Of a DNA stretch of 64,000 nt, positions 33,365 to 42,507 are shown piece after piece. This DNA comes from Planctomycetota bacterium (GTDB lineage Bacteria > Planctomycetota > J058): the NCBI GenBank assembly GCA_023954375.1, contig JAMLIC010000051.1:1-64000 (forward strand). The letters are read 5' to 3'. Numbering within the stretch: the stretch's first letter is position 1; each line of letters opens with the position of its first letter. Made by a program: the position numbers and the translations under genes. The notes beneath the pieces are model-generated. The model saw only the letters and a program-made list of their open reading frames with translations, ran no database searches and was not told where the DNA came from.

Positions 33365-34246
33365 ATGTTCCAGTCGTACGACCTCGGCCGCGTGTTCGGC
33401 GTGCAGCTGCGCGTCCACGGCTCGGTCTTCCTGCTCCTGGTCGTGCTCGTCGGCATGGCCCTCCTCGGGCAGGGCGTCGGCGCCGCCGTCGACACGGCCG
33501 CGCTGCTCGTCATGGTGCTCGGCAGCGTGACCCTGCACGAGCTGGGGCACATCGCCGTGGCCCGCCTGTTCGGCAACCACACCGACGGGATCACCCTCTA
33601 CCCGATCGGCGGCGTCGCCCAGCTCACGCGCCCGTCGCGCACGGCGACGGAGGAGGTCCTCGTCGCCCTCGCCGGCCCGGCCGTGAACGTGGTCCTGGCC
33701 GCGTTCGCCGCCCTCGTCCTCGTGACGGTCGGCCCGGTCCTCGGCGGCGTCGCCGGCGTGGCCTCGACCTTCCTGTGGGTGAACGTCGTCCTGGCGCTGT
33801 TCAACCTCGTGCCGGCCTACCCCATGGACGGCGGCCGCGTCCTGCGCGGGCTCCTCTGGTCGTTCGTCGGCAACTTCAAGGCGACGTGGTGGGCGGCGCG
33901 CGCCGGCCAGGGCTTCGCGGCCCTCTTCGCCGTCGTCGGCCTCATGGCCAACCCCATGCTCGTGCTGATCGCCGCGTTCGTCTTCTTCCAGGCGAGCGCC
34001 GAGCTCGCGCGCCTGCGGGCCATGCGGCAGGCGGGCTGGCCCGTCGACGAGGCGCCGCGCGCGCCCGCCGGCGCGATCAACCAGCCGCGCCCGTGGACGG
34101 CGGCGCCCCGCTGGCCGGGCGACCCCGTCGGCCCGCTCGGGCTGCGCGCCGTGGCCGTGCACACGGTCCACACGCCCTGGGGCTCCTACCAGGAGGTCGA
34201 GCTCTCCGACGGGCGCCGCGTGCGCCGCCCCACCCCGAGCTGGTGA
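33365..34246 (+). CDS. Site-2 protease family (M50) intramembrane metalloprotease
   Basis: 293 residues with about six hydrophobic segments. The active site is complete: HELGH (His58, Glu59, His62) in the second membrane segment and NLVPAYPMDGG (Asn147 to Asp155) in a later one. The C-terminal ~90 residues are soluble and end with a beta-rich patch (GSYQEVELSDGRRVRR). Members cleave membrane-bound regulators such as anti-sigma factors or process proteins inside the membrane. The zinc anti-sigma factor encoded 2.3 kb away is an obvious candidate substrate, but this is inference. Convergent with the double kinase: the two stops are adjacent. Confidence 0.88.
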   Translation: MFQSYDLGRVFGVQLRVHGSVFLLLVVLVGMALLGQGVGAAVDTAALLVMVLGSVTLHELGHIAVARLFGNHTDGITLYPIGGVAQLTRPSRTATEEVLVALAGPAVNVVLAAFAALVLVTVGPVLGGVAGVASTFLWVNVVLALFNLVPAYPMDGGRVLRGLLWSFVGNFKATWWAARAGQGFAALFAVVGLMANPMLVLIAAFVFFQASAELARLRAMRQAGWPVDEAPRAPAGAINQPRPWTAAPRWPGDPVGPLGLRAVAVHTVHTPWGSYQEVELSDGRRVRRPTPSW

Positions 34247-37200
34247 TCAGGGCCCGCCGCTGGCCGTGAGCCGCACCGGCCCGCCGCGGGTGAACACCGT
34301 GGCGGTGACCTCGCCCTGCGCCGCCCGCGCCCAGCGGACCTGACCGCGCGCCTCGCCGCGCTCGGACGTGACCCCGTCGGGCTGGGCGACGGTCGCCCCG
34401 GGCGCGCCGAGCTCGACGCGCAGGCCGGGGATCGGGTTGCCGAGCGCGTCGCGCGCGATGACGACGACCTCGGCCGCGCCGTCCTCCCCGGGGGCGACCT
34501 GCACCGAGCTCGTCGTGGGGTCGAGCGGCCCCGGCCCGAACTCGATCGTCGTCGCCCGCGGCAGCGCCACCTGGTGCGCGCCCGGGTTCACGAGCACCGT
34601 GACCGTCTTCACCTCGGCCACGGTCGAGGCGAGCAGCCCCAGCGCCAGGCCGTCCTCGCCGGTCAGCTCGGGCTGGACGAGGGCGTTGCCGCTGCCGGTC
34701 GCGCCCAGGCGCACGACCTGCCCCGGCACCGGGTTGCCGTGGGCGTCGCGCGCGCAGACGGTGATCGTCGTCACCTGCGCCCCGTCGGCCACGAGCGAGG
34801 TCGGCGCGGCGGCGATCGTCGATGCGCTCGCGTCCACCCGGCCCGGGAGGAAGCGCACGACCGCGCTGGCCTCGAGCGGGACGTCGTCGCCCGTCGCCGT
34901 GGTCGCCACGGCGGTGATCGTCTTCACCTCGGCCACGGTCGAGGCGAGGGTCGCCAGCGCCGCGCCGTCGGCGCCGGTCGGGTCGGGCGCCGTGAGCGTG
35001 CTCCCCCGGCCCGTGGCGCTCAGGGCCACGCGCGCCCCCGGGACCGGGTTGCCGGCGCGGTCGCGCAGGACGACGCTCAGCGAGACCACGGCCGCGCCGT
35101 CGGCCACGAGCTCGGGGCGCGTGGCGGTGATGGTCGAGGCGCGCGGGTCGGGGGCGCCGGCGCGGAACACGACCCGCGGCCGCTGGCTCAGCGGCACCTC
35201 GTCCTCGCCGATCACGACCGTGACCGAGAGCGTCGTCACGCCGGCGACGGTCGACACGAGGTGCGCGTGCGCCTCGCCGCGCCGGTCGGTCGTCCGCTCG
35301 GGGTCGAGGAGGTGCCCGGGCCCGTGCGCCTCGAAGCGCACCGGGCAGCCCTCGCGCGGCCGCCCCGCCTCGTCGCTCACGCGCACGACGACGACCGCCG
35401 GGTCCTCGCCGTCGGCGACGGTCGGCGACGTGGGCGCCCGCACCTCGACCGTGCGCTCGAGCTCGCGGCGGCGCCGCGCCGCCTCCTCGGCGAGGCGGGC
35501 GCGCGCGTGGTCGCGCTCGAGGTGGGCGCGCTCCTCGTCGAGCAGCCCACGCGTGACCGTGAGCGCCTGGCGGCCGGCGGCGCGCTCGGCGAGCTCGAGG
35601 GCGTTGCGGGCCTCGTCGAGGTGCTGGCCGCGCGCCTCGAGCCGCGCGACCGGCAGGTCGTAGGCGCGGTCGAGCGCCAGGCGAGCGGCCCGCCGGAAGC
35701 GGGCGAGCGCCTCCTCCTGCGCCGCGGCCAGCTCCGGCTCGTCGGGCGCGAGGACGTGCCCGAGGGCCAGCGCCTCGGCCGCCTCGTCCAGCCGGTCGTC
35801 GGCCAGGGCCGCCCGCGCGTCGCGCGCGTGGCCCCGGGCGCGGGCCGCCGCCTGGCGCGCCACGGCCCGCTTCGCCCAGCGGTCGAGGCGCGCCTCGTCG
35901 ACCACGTCGGGCTCGCCCTCGAGCAGGTCCGCCTCGCCGGTCCCGAGCGGCAGGCGCAGGGCCTCGCCCGGGCGGAGCGCGGCGCGCGCGCGGTCGAACG
36001 CGGCCGCCGCGTCGACGGCGTCGCCCCGCGCCAGCCGGCGCAGCCCCTCCACGGCCGTGGCCGCGGCGCCGTCGCGCCGCGCCCGCTCGCGCCGGCGCCC
36101 CTCCCAGGCGAACGCGCCCGCGCCGCCGAGCACGAGCGCGACCGCCAGCGCGACGAGCGCGAGGTGGTGGCTGTGGCGCGCGGCCCACTTCTTCACCAGG
36201 TAGGTGGCCGACGCCGGCCGGGCGACGATCGGGCGCCCCTCGAGCCAGCGCTCGAGGTCCTCCTGCAGCGCCCGCGCCGAGGGGTAGCGGCCGCCGGGGT
36301 CGCGCTCGAGCGCCTTCATGGCGATCGCCTCGAGCTCCCACGGCAGCCCGGGCCGGCGCGCGCTCGGCTGCGGCGGGTCCTCCTGGCCGATCTTCACCAG
36401 GACGTCCTGCGTGCCGCCGAGGTAGGGCGTCGTCCCGGTGAGCATCTCGTAGAGGATCGCCCCGAGCGACCACACGTCGCTGCGCGCGTCGGCGTGGGCG
36501 CTGCGCCCGGCCGCCTGCTCGGGCGGCATGTAGTGGACCGTGCCGATGATCGCCCCGGCGGCGGTCAGGTTCACGCTCACGTCGCCGAGGCGCTTGGCCA
36601 TGCCGAAGTCGAGCACGCGCGGGGCGCCGGCCTCGTCGACGATGATGTTGTCCGGCTTGAGGTCGCGGTGCACGACGCCGCACGTGTGGGCGTGGTGGAC
36701 GCCGCCCGCGATCCCGGCGAGGAGCCCCACGAGGCGGCGCAGGTCGCGCGGCTCCTCGCGCATCACGTGCGAGAGCGGGCGGCCGGCCACGTACTCCATG
36801 GCCAGGAAGCACGTCTCGCCCGCCTGCCCGGCGTCGAGGACGCGGACGATGTTCGGGTGGATCAGGGCGGCGACGGCCTCGGCCTCCTTGAGGAACCGGC
36901 GCCGCTCGTCGGCGCTGGCCAGGGCGCCGGCGAGCATGGTCTTGAGGGCCACCGGGCGCTTGAGGCCGAGGTGCCAGGCGAGGTAGACGACGCCCATGCC
37001 GCCGCGGCCCAGCTCGCGCTCGATCCGGTACTGCTGGAGCGTGACCGGCTCCTGCTCGCGCAGGCGCTCGCCGATCGTGCGCCGGCGCGCGGCGGCCTCC
37101 TCGGCGGCCCACAGGCGGGCGATCAGCGTCGTGTGCGGGCGCACGGGCGCGAGCGCCTCGGCGACCTCGGCCGCGGTCGGGCGGTCCTCGGGGGCCTTGG

Positions 37201-38023
37201 CGAGCAGGCGGTCGACGAGCGCCGCGACCGCCGGGTCGAGCTCCGGGCAGCGCGTCGCCAGCGGCGGCGGCGTCTCCTTCAGGTGGGCGACGAGGACGTC
37301 CTTGATCGACCGCCCCTGGAACAGGAGCTCGCCCGTGAACAGGCGCCAGGCCAGCGCGCCCAGCGCGTAGAGGTCGGCGGCGGCGGTCGGGACGGCCCCG
37401 TCGGCGAGCAGCTCGGGCGCGACGTAGTGGACCGTGCCCACGACCTCGTCGGGCGCCGTGACCCGCACGCTGACCTCGCGCGGCAGCGCGATCCCGAAGT
37501 CGGTGAGCTTGACCTCGCCGTCGGCGGTGATCAGCACGTTGGCGGGCTTGACGTCGCGGTGGACGATCCCGAGCGCGTGGACGGCCGTGAGCGCGCGGGC
37601 GACGCGCTCGAGGACGAAGATCGCCTCCTCGGGGAGCATCGGCTGGCCGGCCGGCCGCGCGGCGAGCGCGCCGTCGAGGTCGCGGCCGGCGACCAGCTCG
37701 AGCGCGATGTAGGGGTCGCCCGACGCCGGGTCGACGCCGTGGTCGACGAAGCCGACGACGTTGGGATGCGAGAGGCTGGCCAGGAGGCGCGCCTCGCGCT
37801 CGAAGCGGCGGGCGTCGACGTCGCTGGCCCACGGGGCCAGGAGCTTGAGGGCGACCTTCTTCCCCTCGACGTCCTCGGCCAGGAGCACCTGGCCCATGCC
37901 GCCCTGGCCGAGCGTCTCGAGCACCGAGTACGGCCCCACCCGCTTCGGGGGGGGCGGCGCGGGCGGCGCCACCGGGAGGGTCGGCGGGACCAGCGGCTCG
38001 GGGCTCAGGGGCAGCGTAGACAC
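34247..38023 (-). CDS. Tandem double Ser/Thr kinase with four invasin-like (Big_1) Ig domains
   Basis: 1,258 residues from GTG 38023. Kinase 1 at about 30-295: GQGGMG, Lys60, HRDVKPAN (Asp157), DFG Asp175. Kinase 2 at about 331-595: GRGGMG, Lys361, HRDLKPDN, LDFGMAK, PPEQ. Both have every catalytic residue. One membrane span at about 619-640, then a long helical/coiled region (645-860) and four Big_1-type Ig domains (about 861-958, 962-1062, 1066-1165, 1169-1258), each with a signature such as DRAGNPVPGARV or DAHGNPVPGQVV and a STVAEVKT strand. Kinases would be cytoplasmic and the Ig domains outside, as in adhesins. Two complete kinases in one chain is uncommon; one may phosphorylate the other. 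Confidence 0.88.
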   Translation of the reverse strand: MSTLPLSPEPLVPPTLPVAPPAPPPPKRVGPYSVLETLGQGGMGQVLLAEDVEGKKVALKLLAPWASDVDARRFEREARLLASLSHPNVVGFVDHGVDPASGDPYIALELVAGRDLDGALAARPAGQPMLPEEAIFVLERVARALTAVHALGIVHRDVKPANVLITADGEVKLTDFGIALPREVSVRVTAPDEVVGTVHYVAPELLADGAVPTAAADLYALGALAWRLFTGELLFQGRSIKDVLVAHLKETPPPLATRCPELDPAVAALVDRLLAKAPEDRPTAAEVAEALAPVRPHTTLIARLWAAEEAAARRRTIGERLREQEPVTLQQYRIERELGRGGMGVVYLAWHLGLKRPVALKTMLAGALASADERRRFLKEAEAVAALIHPNIVRVLDAGQAGETCFLAMEYVAGRPLSHVMREEPRDLRRLVGLLAGIAGGVHHAHTCGVVHRDLKPDNIIVDEAGAPRVLDFGMAKRLGDVSVNLTAAGAIIGTVHYMPPEQAAGRSAHADARSDVWSLGAILYEMLTGTTPYLGGTQDVLVKIGQEDPPQPSARRPGLPWELEAIAMKALERDPGGRYPSARALQEDLERWLEGRPIVARPASATYLVKKWAARHSHHLALVALAVALVLGGAGAFAWEGRRRERARRDGAAATAVEGLRRLARGDAVDAAAAFDRARAALRPGEALRLPLGTGEADLLEGEPDVVDEARLDRWAKRAVARQAAARARGHARDARAALADDRLDEAAEALALGHVLAPDEPELAAAQEEALARFRRAARLALDRAYDLPVARLEARGQHLDEARNALELAERAAGRQALTVTRGLLDEERAHLERDHARARLAEEAARRRRELERTVEVRAPTSPTVADGEDPAVVVVRVSDEAGRPREGCPVRFEAHGPGHLLDPERTTDRRGEAHAHLVSTVAGVTTLSVTVVIGEDEVPLSQRPRVVFRAGAPDPRASTITATRPELVADGAAVVSLSVVLRDRAGNPVPGARVALSATGRGSTLTAPDPTGADGAALATLASTVAEVKTITAVATTATGDDVPLEASAVVRFLPGRVDASASTIAAAPTSLVADGAQVTTITVCARDAHGNPVPGQVVRLGATGSGNALVQPELTGEDGLALGLLASTVAEVKTVTVLVNPGAHQVALPRATTIEFGPGPLDPTTSSVQVAPGEDGAAEVVVIARDALGNPIPGLRVELGAPGATVAQPDGVTSERGEARGQVRWARAAQGEVTATVFTRGGPVRLTASGGP

Positions 38024-38029
38024 GGCGGG

Positions 38030-38035
38030 ATGGTA
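38030..38035 (-). promoter_or_regulatory. TACCAT -10 box, possible leaderless start of double kinase
   Basis: TACCAT, then CCCGCC and GTG 38023, with no Shine-Dalgarno between. This closely resembles TATCAT-CCCGGC-ATG at 41885-41899. Confidence 0.45.
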
Positions 38036-38099
38036 AGGGCTCCGGCGCCGGCGCCCGAGCGTCGGCGCAGAGAAAGTTGCACGACGGTAACGGGCGCCG

Positions 38100-41000
38100 T
38101 CAAGGCGGGTCGGGCCCGGCCCCGAGGACCTCGACGTCGAAGAAGAAGGCCTCCGTGTTGCCGCGCGCCATGACCCCGACCTCGAGGGGGTCGTCGAGCG
38201 GGAAGTCGAGCGGCTCGTCGAGGACGACCGTCTGGGCGCCGTCGGGGCCGGTGCACCGGGCGATGACGTGGGTGCCGCGCCGCTCCAGCTCGAGGAGGAC
38301 GGGCCCGTCCGCCAGGGGGACCGAACGCAGCGGCGTCTCCCAGCTGGTGCCGCGCTGCGTGAAGAGGGTCGCGCAGCGGCTCGTGCCGATCACGTCACCG
38401 AGCTCGTGCCCGCTCGACGAGGCGACGGCGAGGATGACCCGGTCGCCGCGGAGCGAGAGCAGGTAGAGGCCGGACGTCTCGTAGCGCCTGGGCGCCGCCG
38501 CGACCCGAGCCCGGACGAGGAGGTCGCCGTGCGCCGCCGCGACCCCGAGCCGGGCCCCGAGCTGCATCGTCCCCACCCAGTCGCCGGCGCCGTCGAGGCG
38601 GAGCGACCGGTCGAGCGAGGTCAGCCCGCGCAGCTCGCCCAGCGTGACCAGCCGCCGGCCGCCCGGGGCATGCACGCCCCTGAAGGCGCGCAGCGGCGTG
38701 GCGGCCGGGAGCGCGACCGGCGCCGCCGCCGCGCGAAGGGGGCGCGCCGCGCCCGCGCGGAGCACCCCGCTGACCACGACCCGCTCGAGCGCGTGCCAGC
38801 CGGGGTGCCACCCGTGCTCCAGGCGCAGCTCCGGCGAGCCGCCGAGCCGGCGGGGCTGAGGCCGCTCCGCGATGAGGAGGGTGTCGTCGTAGCCGAAGCG
38901 CTCCTGCCGCCGCCGCAGGCGCACCCAGGTGCGCTCGAACCCGCTGGCGGCGGCCTTCCCGAGGCTGCGCTCCGCGTGGTCGAGGAACACGCGGCACTCC
39001 GTATGGTTGTTGGCCGCGTAGACGCGGCCGTTCTTGTCGCCCGGCGCGGGCTGGAGGCACACCGACTGCGAGCGGATGCCGGGGTCCTCGCGGCGCGACA
39101 CCACGTCGACCCCCGTGACCTCCGGCGCGGCGAAGCGCGAGAGGAGGGAGGTCACCCCCCGGGTGCGGAGGCCCCGCTCGCCGACCTCGGCGTGGGTGGT
39201 GTCGACGCGGAAGGCGCGCGGGCGGGCGCGCATGTCGAGCACCATGCGGGCCCGCCCGTCGGGCAGCGGCAGGAGCCAGCCGCCCAGGTCGGCGGCCAGC
39301 GCGACGAGCTCGGCCACGCGCCGGCGGGCGCCGGGGTCGGCCAGGTCGCGCCGCGCGCCGCCGGGGCGCTGCGCCTCGATCGCCGCGGCCACGAGGTGCG
39401 TCGGGTCGCCGCGCAGGGCGGCCGCGGCGTCACCGCCGTCGTCCTCGCCGCGCTCGAGGCGCCAGGCGGCCCGGGCGGCGAGGAGGCGCGGGCTGGCCCG
39501 GGGCCCGAGGTCGTCGACCGCGCGCGCGGAGTGGGCCAGGGCGGCCGCGCGGCCCGCGTGGTCGTCGAGCTCCTCGGCGAGGGCGAAGGCCAGCGCCAGG
39601 CCGGGCTCCTCGGGGGCCGCGGCGGCCCGGTCGACGAGCAAGGCCAGCGCGCCGGCGGCCGCCCGGGCCGCGTCGGCGACGAGCGGCTCGGCGTCGGGGA
39701 GGAGGCGCTCGACCACCACCTGCGCCTCGGCGCGCAGGCCGGCGCCGGGCTGCGCCGCCGCGAGCGCGGCGGCCAGCGGCGCCGCGGCGCGGAGGAGCGG
39801 GCCGGCCGCACGCGCCAGTTGCGCGAGCGCGCGCACCTGCGCGGCGTCGAGCTCCGGGGCCACCTCGAGGAGGGTCACCGCCTCGAGCGCGCCCCCGGCG
39901 TGGTCGCGCGCGGCCGCGGCCTCGAGCCAGGCGTCGAACGGGAGCGGCGCGCCCCACTCGCCGGCCGGGAGGAGCAGCGTGCCGCGGCACGCCGCCGCGA
40001 GGGCCGGCCCGGCGCGCGGGTCGGCGGCGGTCGCCGCCAGGGCGCGGCGGGCCGGCTCCTGCGGGATCGCGGCCAGGACCAGCGCCGCCCGGACGCGCCG
40101 CCCCGGCGGGGCGGCCGCGTCGCCGAGGAGCGCGCAGAGCGGCTCGAGCGCGCCCGCGAGCGTGAGCTGCCAGCTCTCGTCGCCGGGCTCCCCCAGGCGG
40201 CGCGCAGCGGTCTCCCAGAAGCGGGTCAGCGCGCCGAGGTCGAGGGCCTCGAGGCGGCGCCGCACGAGCGCCGCCGCCACCTCGGGGTCGTCCGGGTCGA
40301 CGCGCAGCGCCTCCCACAGGTCGTCATCAGCCGCGACCGGCCAGCCGAGGCGCGCCGCCAGCGCGGCGCGGGCGCGGTGGAGGCCGGGGGCGCGGGGGCG
40401 GGCGAGCAGCGCACGGTCCAGCCAGGCGTGGAGCGCCGCGAGGTCCACGTCGCCCCCGCGGTCGAGGGCGCCCTCGACGGCGCGCGCCAGCGCCGGGCCG
40501 GCCTCCTCCGCCCCGTCCTCGACGGCGGCCTGGAGGAGGGGCAGCGCCGCGGCGGGGTCGTCCGTGGTCAGCCCCTGCAGCAGCCGCACCTCGGGGTCGT
40601 TCGGCGCGAGGGCGGCCGCGCGGGCGGCGGCCAGCGCCGCGGTCGCGCGGTCGCGGTCGCCCAGGGCCAGGCGGGCGCGCAGGCGCCAGGCGGTGAACGC
40701 GCCGGGGTCCCTCGCGGTGGCCCGCGCGAGGAGGTCGGCGGCGGCGGCGGCGTCGCCCGCCGCGAGGCGCTCCCGGGCCTGGCGCTCGAGCCGCACGGCC
40801 TCGGCCGCCCGGGCGGCCTGGTGGGCCCGCCAGCCGAGGCCGCCCGCGGCGACCACGGCGACCGCCGCCACGCCGACCGCGGCGCTCAGCCCGCGGTGGC
40901 GTCGCGCCCAGCGCAGGGCGCGCTCGGGCGCCCCGGCGCGTCGGGTCGAGACCGGCTCGCCCGCGAGCGCGCGCCGGAGGTCGGCCGACAGCGCGGCGGC

Positions 41001-41795
41001 GCTCGAGTAGCGCTCGGCGGGGGCCTTGGCCATGGCGCAGGCGACGACCGCCGCGACGTCCGGCGGCGCGTCGGGCCGGAGCCGCAGCAGCGGCGTGGGC
41101 GCGTCGGCGAGCACCGCCTTGATCAGCGCGTAGCCGGACTTGTCCGCGAACGGCGGCTTGCCGGCCAGGAGCTCGTAGAGGATCGCGCCGAGCGAGTAGA
41201 CGTCGCTGCGAGGCGAGATGTCCCGCGTCTCGCCCGCCGCCTGCTCGGGCGCCATGTAGCGCGGCGTGCCCATGGTCTCGCCGGTCTTGGTCATCTCGTC
41301 CCGGGAGTGGAGGTCGCGGGCGAGGCCGAAGTCGGTCACGAGCGGGGTCCCGTCCCGGTCGAGGAGCACGTTGGCCGGCTTGAGGTCGCGGTGCAGGACG
41401 CCCTCGGCGTGCGCGAAGTCGATGGCGCGGGCGATCCGGTCGACGATCGTCAGCGCCTCGCGCACGTCGAGCCGGCCGCGGGCGCGCAGGAGCCCGGCGA
41501 GGTCGCCGCCGTCGACGAGCGGCATGACGAGGTAGGGGCTCGCGCCCGCCAGGTCGGCGTCGACGACGCCGATCAGGTTCGGATGGCGCAGGCGCGCCAG
41601 CGTGCGCGCCTCCCGCAGGAAGCGCTGCACCGCGTCGGGCGAGCCGTAGGCCTCGGGCCCGAGCAGCTTGAGGGCGCGCTGCACCCCGAGCTGCGGGTCG
41701 TGGACGAGGTAGACCACACCCATGCCGCCGCGTCCGAGCTCGCGCTCGACGCGGTAGCGGCCGATCGTCGGGCGCTGGCTCCCCGGTCCGTTCAG
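38100..41795 (-). CDS. Membrane Ser/Thr kinase with helical-repeat region and beta-sandwich tail
   Basis: 1,231 residues if started at CTG 41795. The kinase needs the codons before ATG 41723, because TIGRYRVERELGRGGMGVVY (glycine loop) is encoded there; an in-frame stop lies just upstream and CTG, with AGGAGG ten bases before it, is the only plausible initiator. Kinase about 13-275: HRDLKPAN, DFGLAR, APEQ intact. Membrane span near residue 310 (AAVGVAAVAVVAAGGLGW), then ~500 residues of Ala-rich TPR/HEAT-like helices and a C-terminal beta-rich part (from about 830) ending in a LamG/DUF1080-like beta-sandwich (VILAVASSSGHELG, LLELERRGTHVIARC). Such sandwiches usually bind carbohydrate. Confidence 0.82.
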   Translation of the reverse strand: MNGPGSQRPTIGRYRVERELGRGGMGVVYLVHDPQLGVQRALKLLGPEAYGSPDAVQRFLREARTLARLRHPNLIGVVDADLAGASPYLVMPLVDGGDLAGLLRARGRLDVREALTIVDRIARAIDFAHAEGVLHRDLKPANVLLDRDGTPLVTDFGLARDLHSRDEMTKTGETMGTPRYMAPEQAAGETRDISPRSDVYSLGAILYELLAGKPPFADKSGYALIKAVLADAPTPLLRLRPDAPPDVAAVVACAMAKAPAERYSSAAALSADLRRALAGEPVSTRRAGAPERALRWARRHRGLSAAVGVAAVAVVAAGGLGWRAHQAARAAEAVRLERQARERLAAGDAAAAADLLARATARDPGAFTAWRLRARLALGDRDRATAALAAARAAALAPNDPEVRLLQGLTTDDPAAALPLLQAAVEDGAEEAGPALARAVEGALDRGGDVDLAALHAWLDRALLARPRAPGLHRARAALAARLGWPVAADDDLWEALRVDPDDPEVAAALVRRRLEALDLGALTRFWETAARRLGEPGDESWQLTLAGALEPLCALLGDAAAPPGRRVRAALVLAAIPQEPARRALAATAADPRAGPALAAACRGTLLLPAGEWGAPLPFDAWLEAAAARDHAGGALEAVTLLEVAPELDAAQVRALAQLARAAGPLLRAAAPLAAALAAAQPGAGLRAEAQVVVERLLPDAEPLVADAARAAAGALALLVDRAAAAPEEPGLALAFALAEELDDHAGRAAALAHSARAVDDLGPRASPRLLAARAAWRLERGEDDGGDAAAALRGDPTHLVAAAIEAQRPGGARRDLADPGARRRVAELVALAADLGGWLLPLPDGRARMVLDMRARPRAFRVDTTHAEVGERGLRTRGVTSLLSRFAAPEVTGVDVVSRREDPGIRSQSVCLQPAPGDKNGRVYAANNHTECRVFLDHAERSLGKAAASGFERTWVRLRRRQERFGYDDTLLIAERPQPRRLGGSPELRLEHGWHPGWHALERVVVSGVLRAGAARPLRAAAAPVALPAATPLRAFRGVHAPGGRRLVTLGELRGLTSLDRSLRLDGAGDWVGTMQLGARLGVAAAHGDLLVRARVAAAPRRYETSGLYLLSLRGDRVILAVASSSGHELGDVIGTSRCATLFTQRGTSWETPLRSVPLADGPVLLELERRGTHVIARCTGPDGAQTVVLDEPLDFPLDDPLEVGVMARGNTEAFFFDVEVLGAGPDPP

Positions 41796-41822
41796 CGCGG
41801 CGGCCCCTCCTCTGCCGCCGCG

Positions 41823-41828
41823 AGTCTA
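41823..41828 (-). promoter_or_regulatory. TAGACT -10 box of the CTG-start kinase
   Basis: TAGACT lies 27 bases before CTG 41795, with AGGAGG between, so this gene appears to have a normal leader. The hexamer is identical to the one before the gene at 1032. Confidence 0.35.
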
Positions 41829-41884
41829 CCGGCTCGGCGCGGCGACGGGTGCGTCCACCTGCGGATCGCGCGCGCGCCGTTCGT

Positions 41885-41890
41885 TATCAT
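41885..41890 (+). promoter_or_regulatory. TATCAT -10 box, possible leaderless start of VOC gene
   Basis: TATCAT, CCCGGC, ATG 41897: six bases from box to start codon and no Shine-Dalgarno. Confidence 0.45.
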
Positions 41891-41896
41891 CCCGGC

Positions 41897-42478
41897 ATGA
41901 CCGACCTCGCCCGCTGGGACCACGTGGCGCTGCTCGTGAGCGCGCTCGAGCCGGCGCTCGCCGCGCTGGCCACCTTCGACCCCGGCCTCGTGGCCGGCCC
42001 CGTGCAGGAGTTCGAAGACGAGGGGACGCGCGAGGTCTACCTGGACCGCGGCGACGCGCGCGCCCCGGGCCGGCTGCTGCTGATCGAGCCCACGGGCCGC
42101 GGCCCCTACGCCCGCGCGCTCCTGCGCCGCGGGCCCGGGCTGCACCACGTGGGCCTCGCGGTCCCCGACGCGCCCGCCTTCGCCGCCGAGCGCGCCGGCT
42201 GGCTCCTGCACCCGAGGAGCCTGGAGACGCTCGCGGCCGCGCGCACGCTGTGGCTGGCCCGCCCCGGCGTGGGGCTGCTGGTGGAGGTGAGCGAGCGCCC
42301 GCCGGGGCCCGACGACGCGCCCGTGACCCCGGTCGTCACCGGCGTCGAGGTCGCGGCGACCGACTCGCGCGCCGAGGCCCTGCTCGCGGCGCTCTGTCCC
42401 GAGCTCGCCTGCTCGGCCGACGGGCAGGCCTGGCTGACGCTCGGCGAGCGGCGGCTGGGGGCGGCGGCGCTGGGCTGA
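41897..42478 (+). CDS. VOC superfamily (glyoxalase/epimerase-like) protein
   Basis: 193 residues from ATG 41897. Starts with the vicinal-oxygen-chelate pattern WDHVALLVSALEPALAAL, continues with EFEDEGTREVYLD and LLLIEPTGRG, then GLHHVGLAVPD. The layout recalls methylmalonyl-CoA epimerase (metal ligands His at DHVA and HHVG, Glu at IEP), though the C-terminal half is less conserved and probably holds a second, degenerate VOC repeat. The substrate is not determined. A frame opening at 41849 adds nothing recognisable. Confidence 0.75.
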   Translation: MTDLARWDHVALLVSALEPALAALATFDPGLVAGPVQEFEDEGTREVYLDRGDARAPGRLLLIEPTGRGPYARALLRRGPGLHHVGLAVPDAPAFAAERAGWLLHPRSLETLAAARTLWLARPGVGLLVEVSERPPGPDDAPVTPVVTGVEVAATDSRAEALLAALCPELACSADGQAWLTLGERRLGAAALG

Positions 42479-42507
42479 GCGACGGCGACCCCGGCGCCGG
42501 GGCGCCG

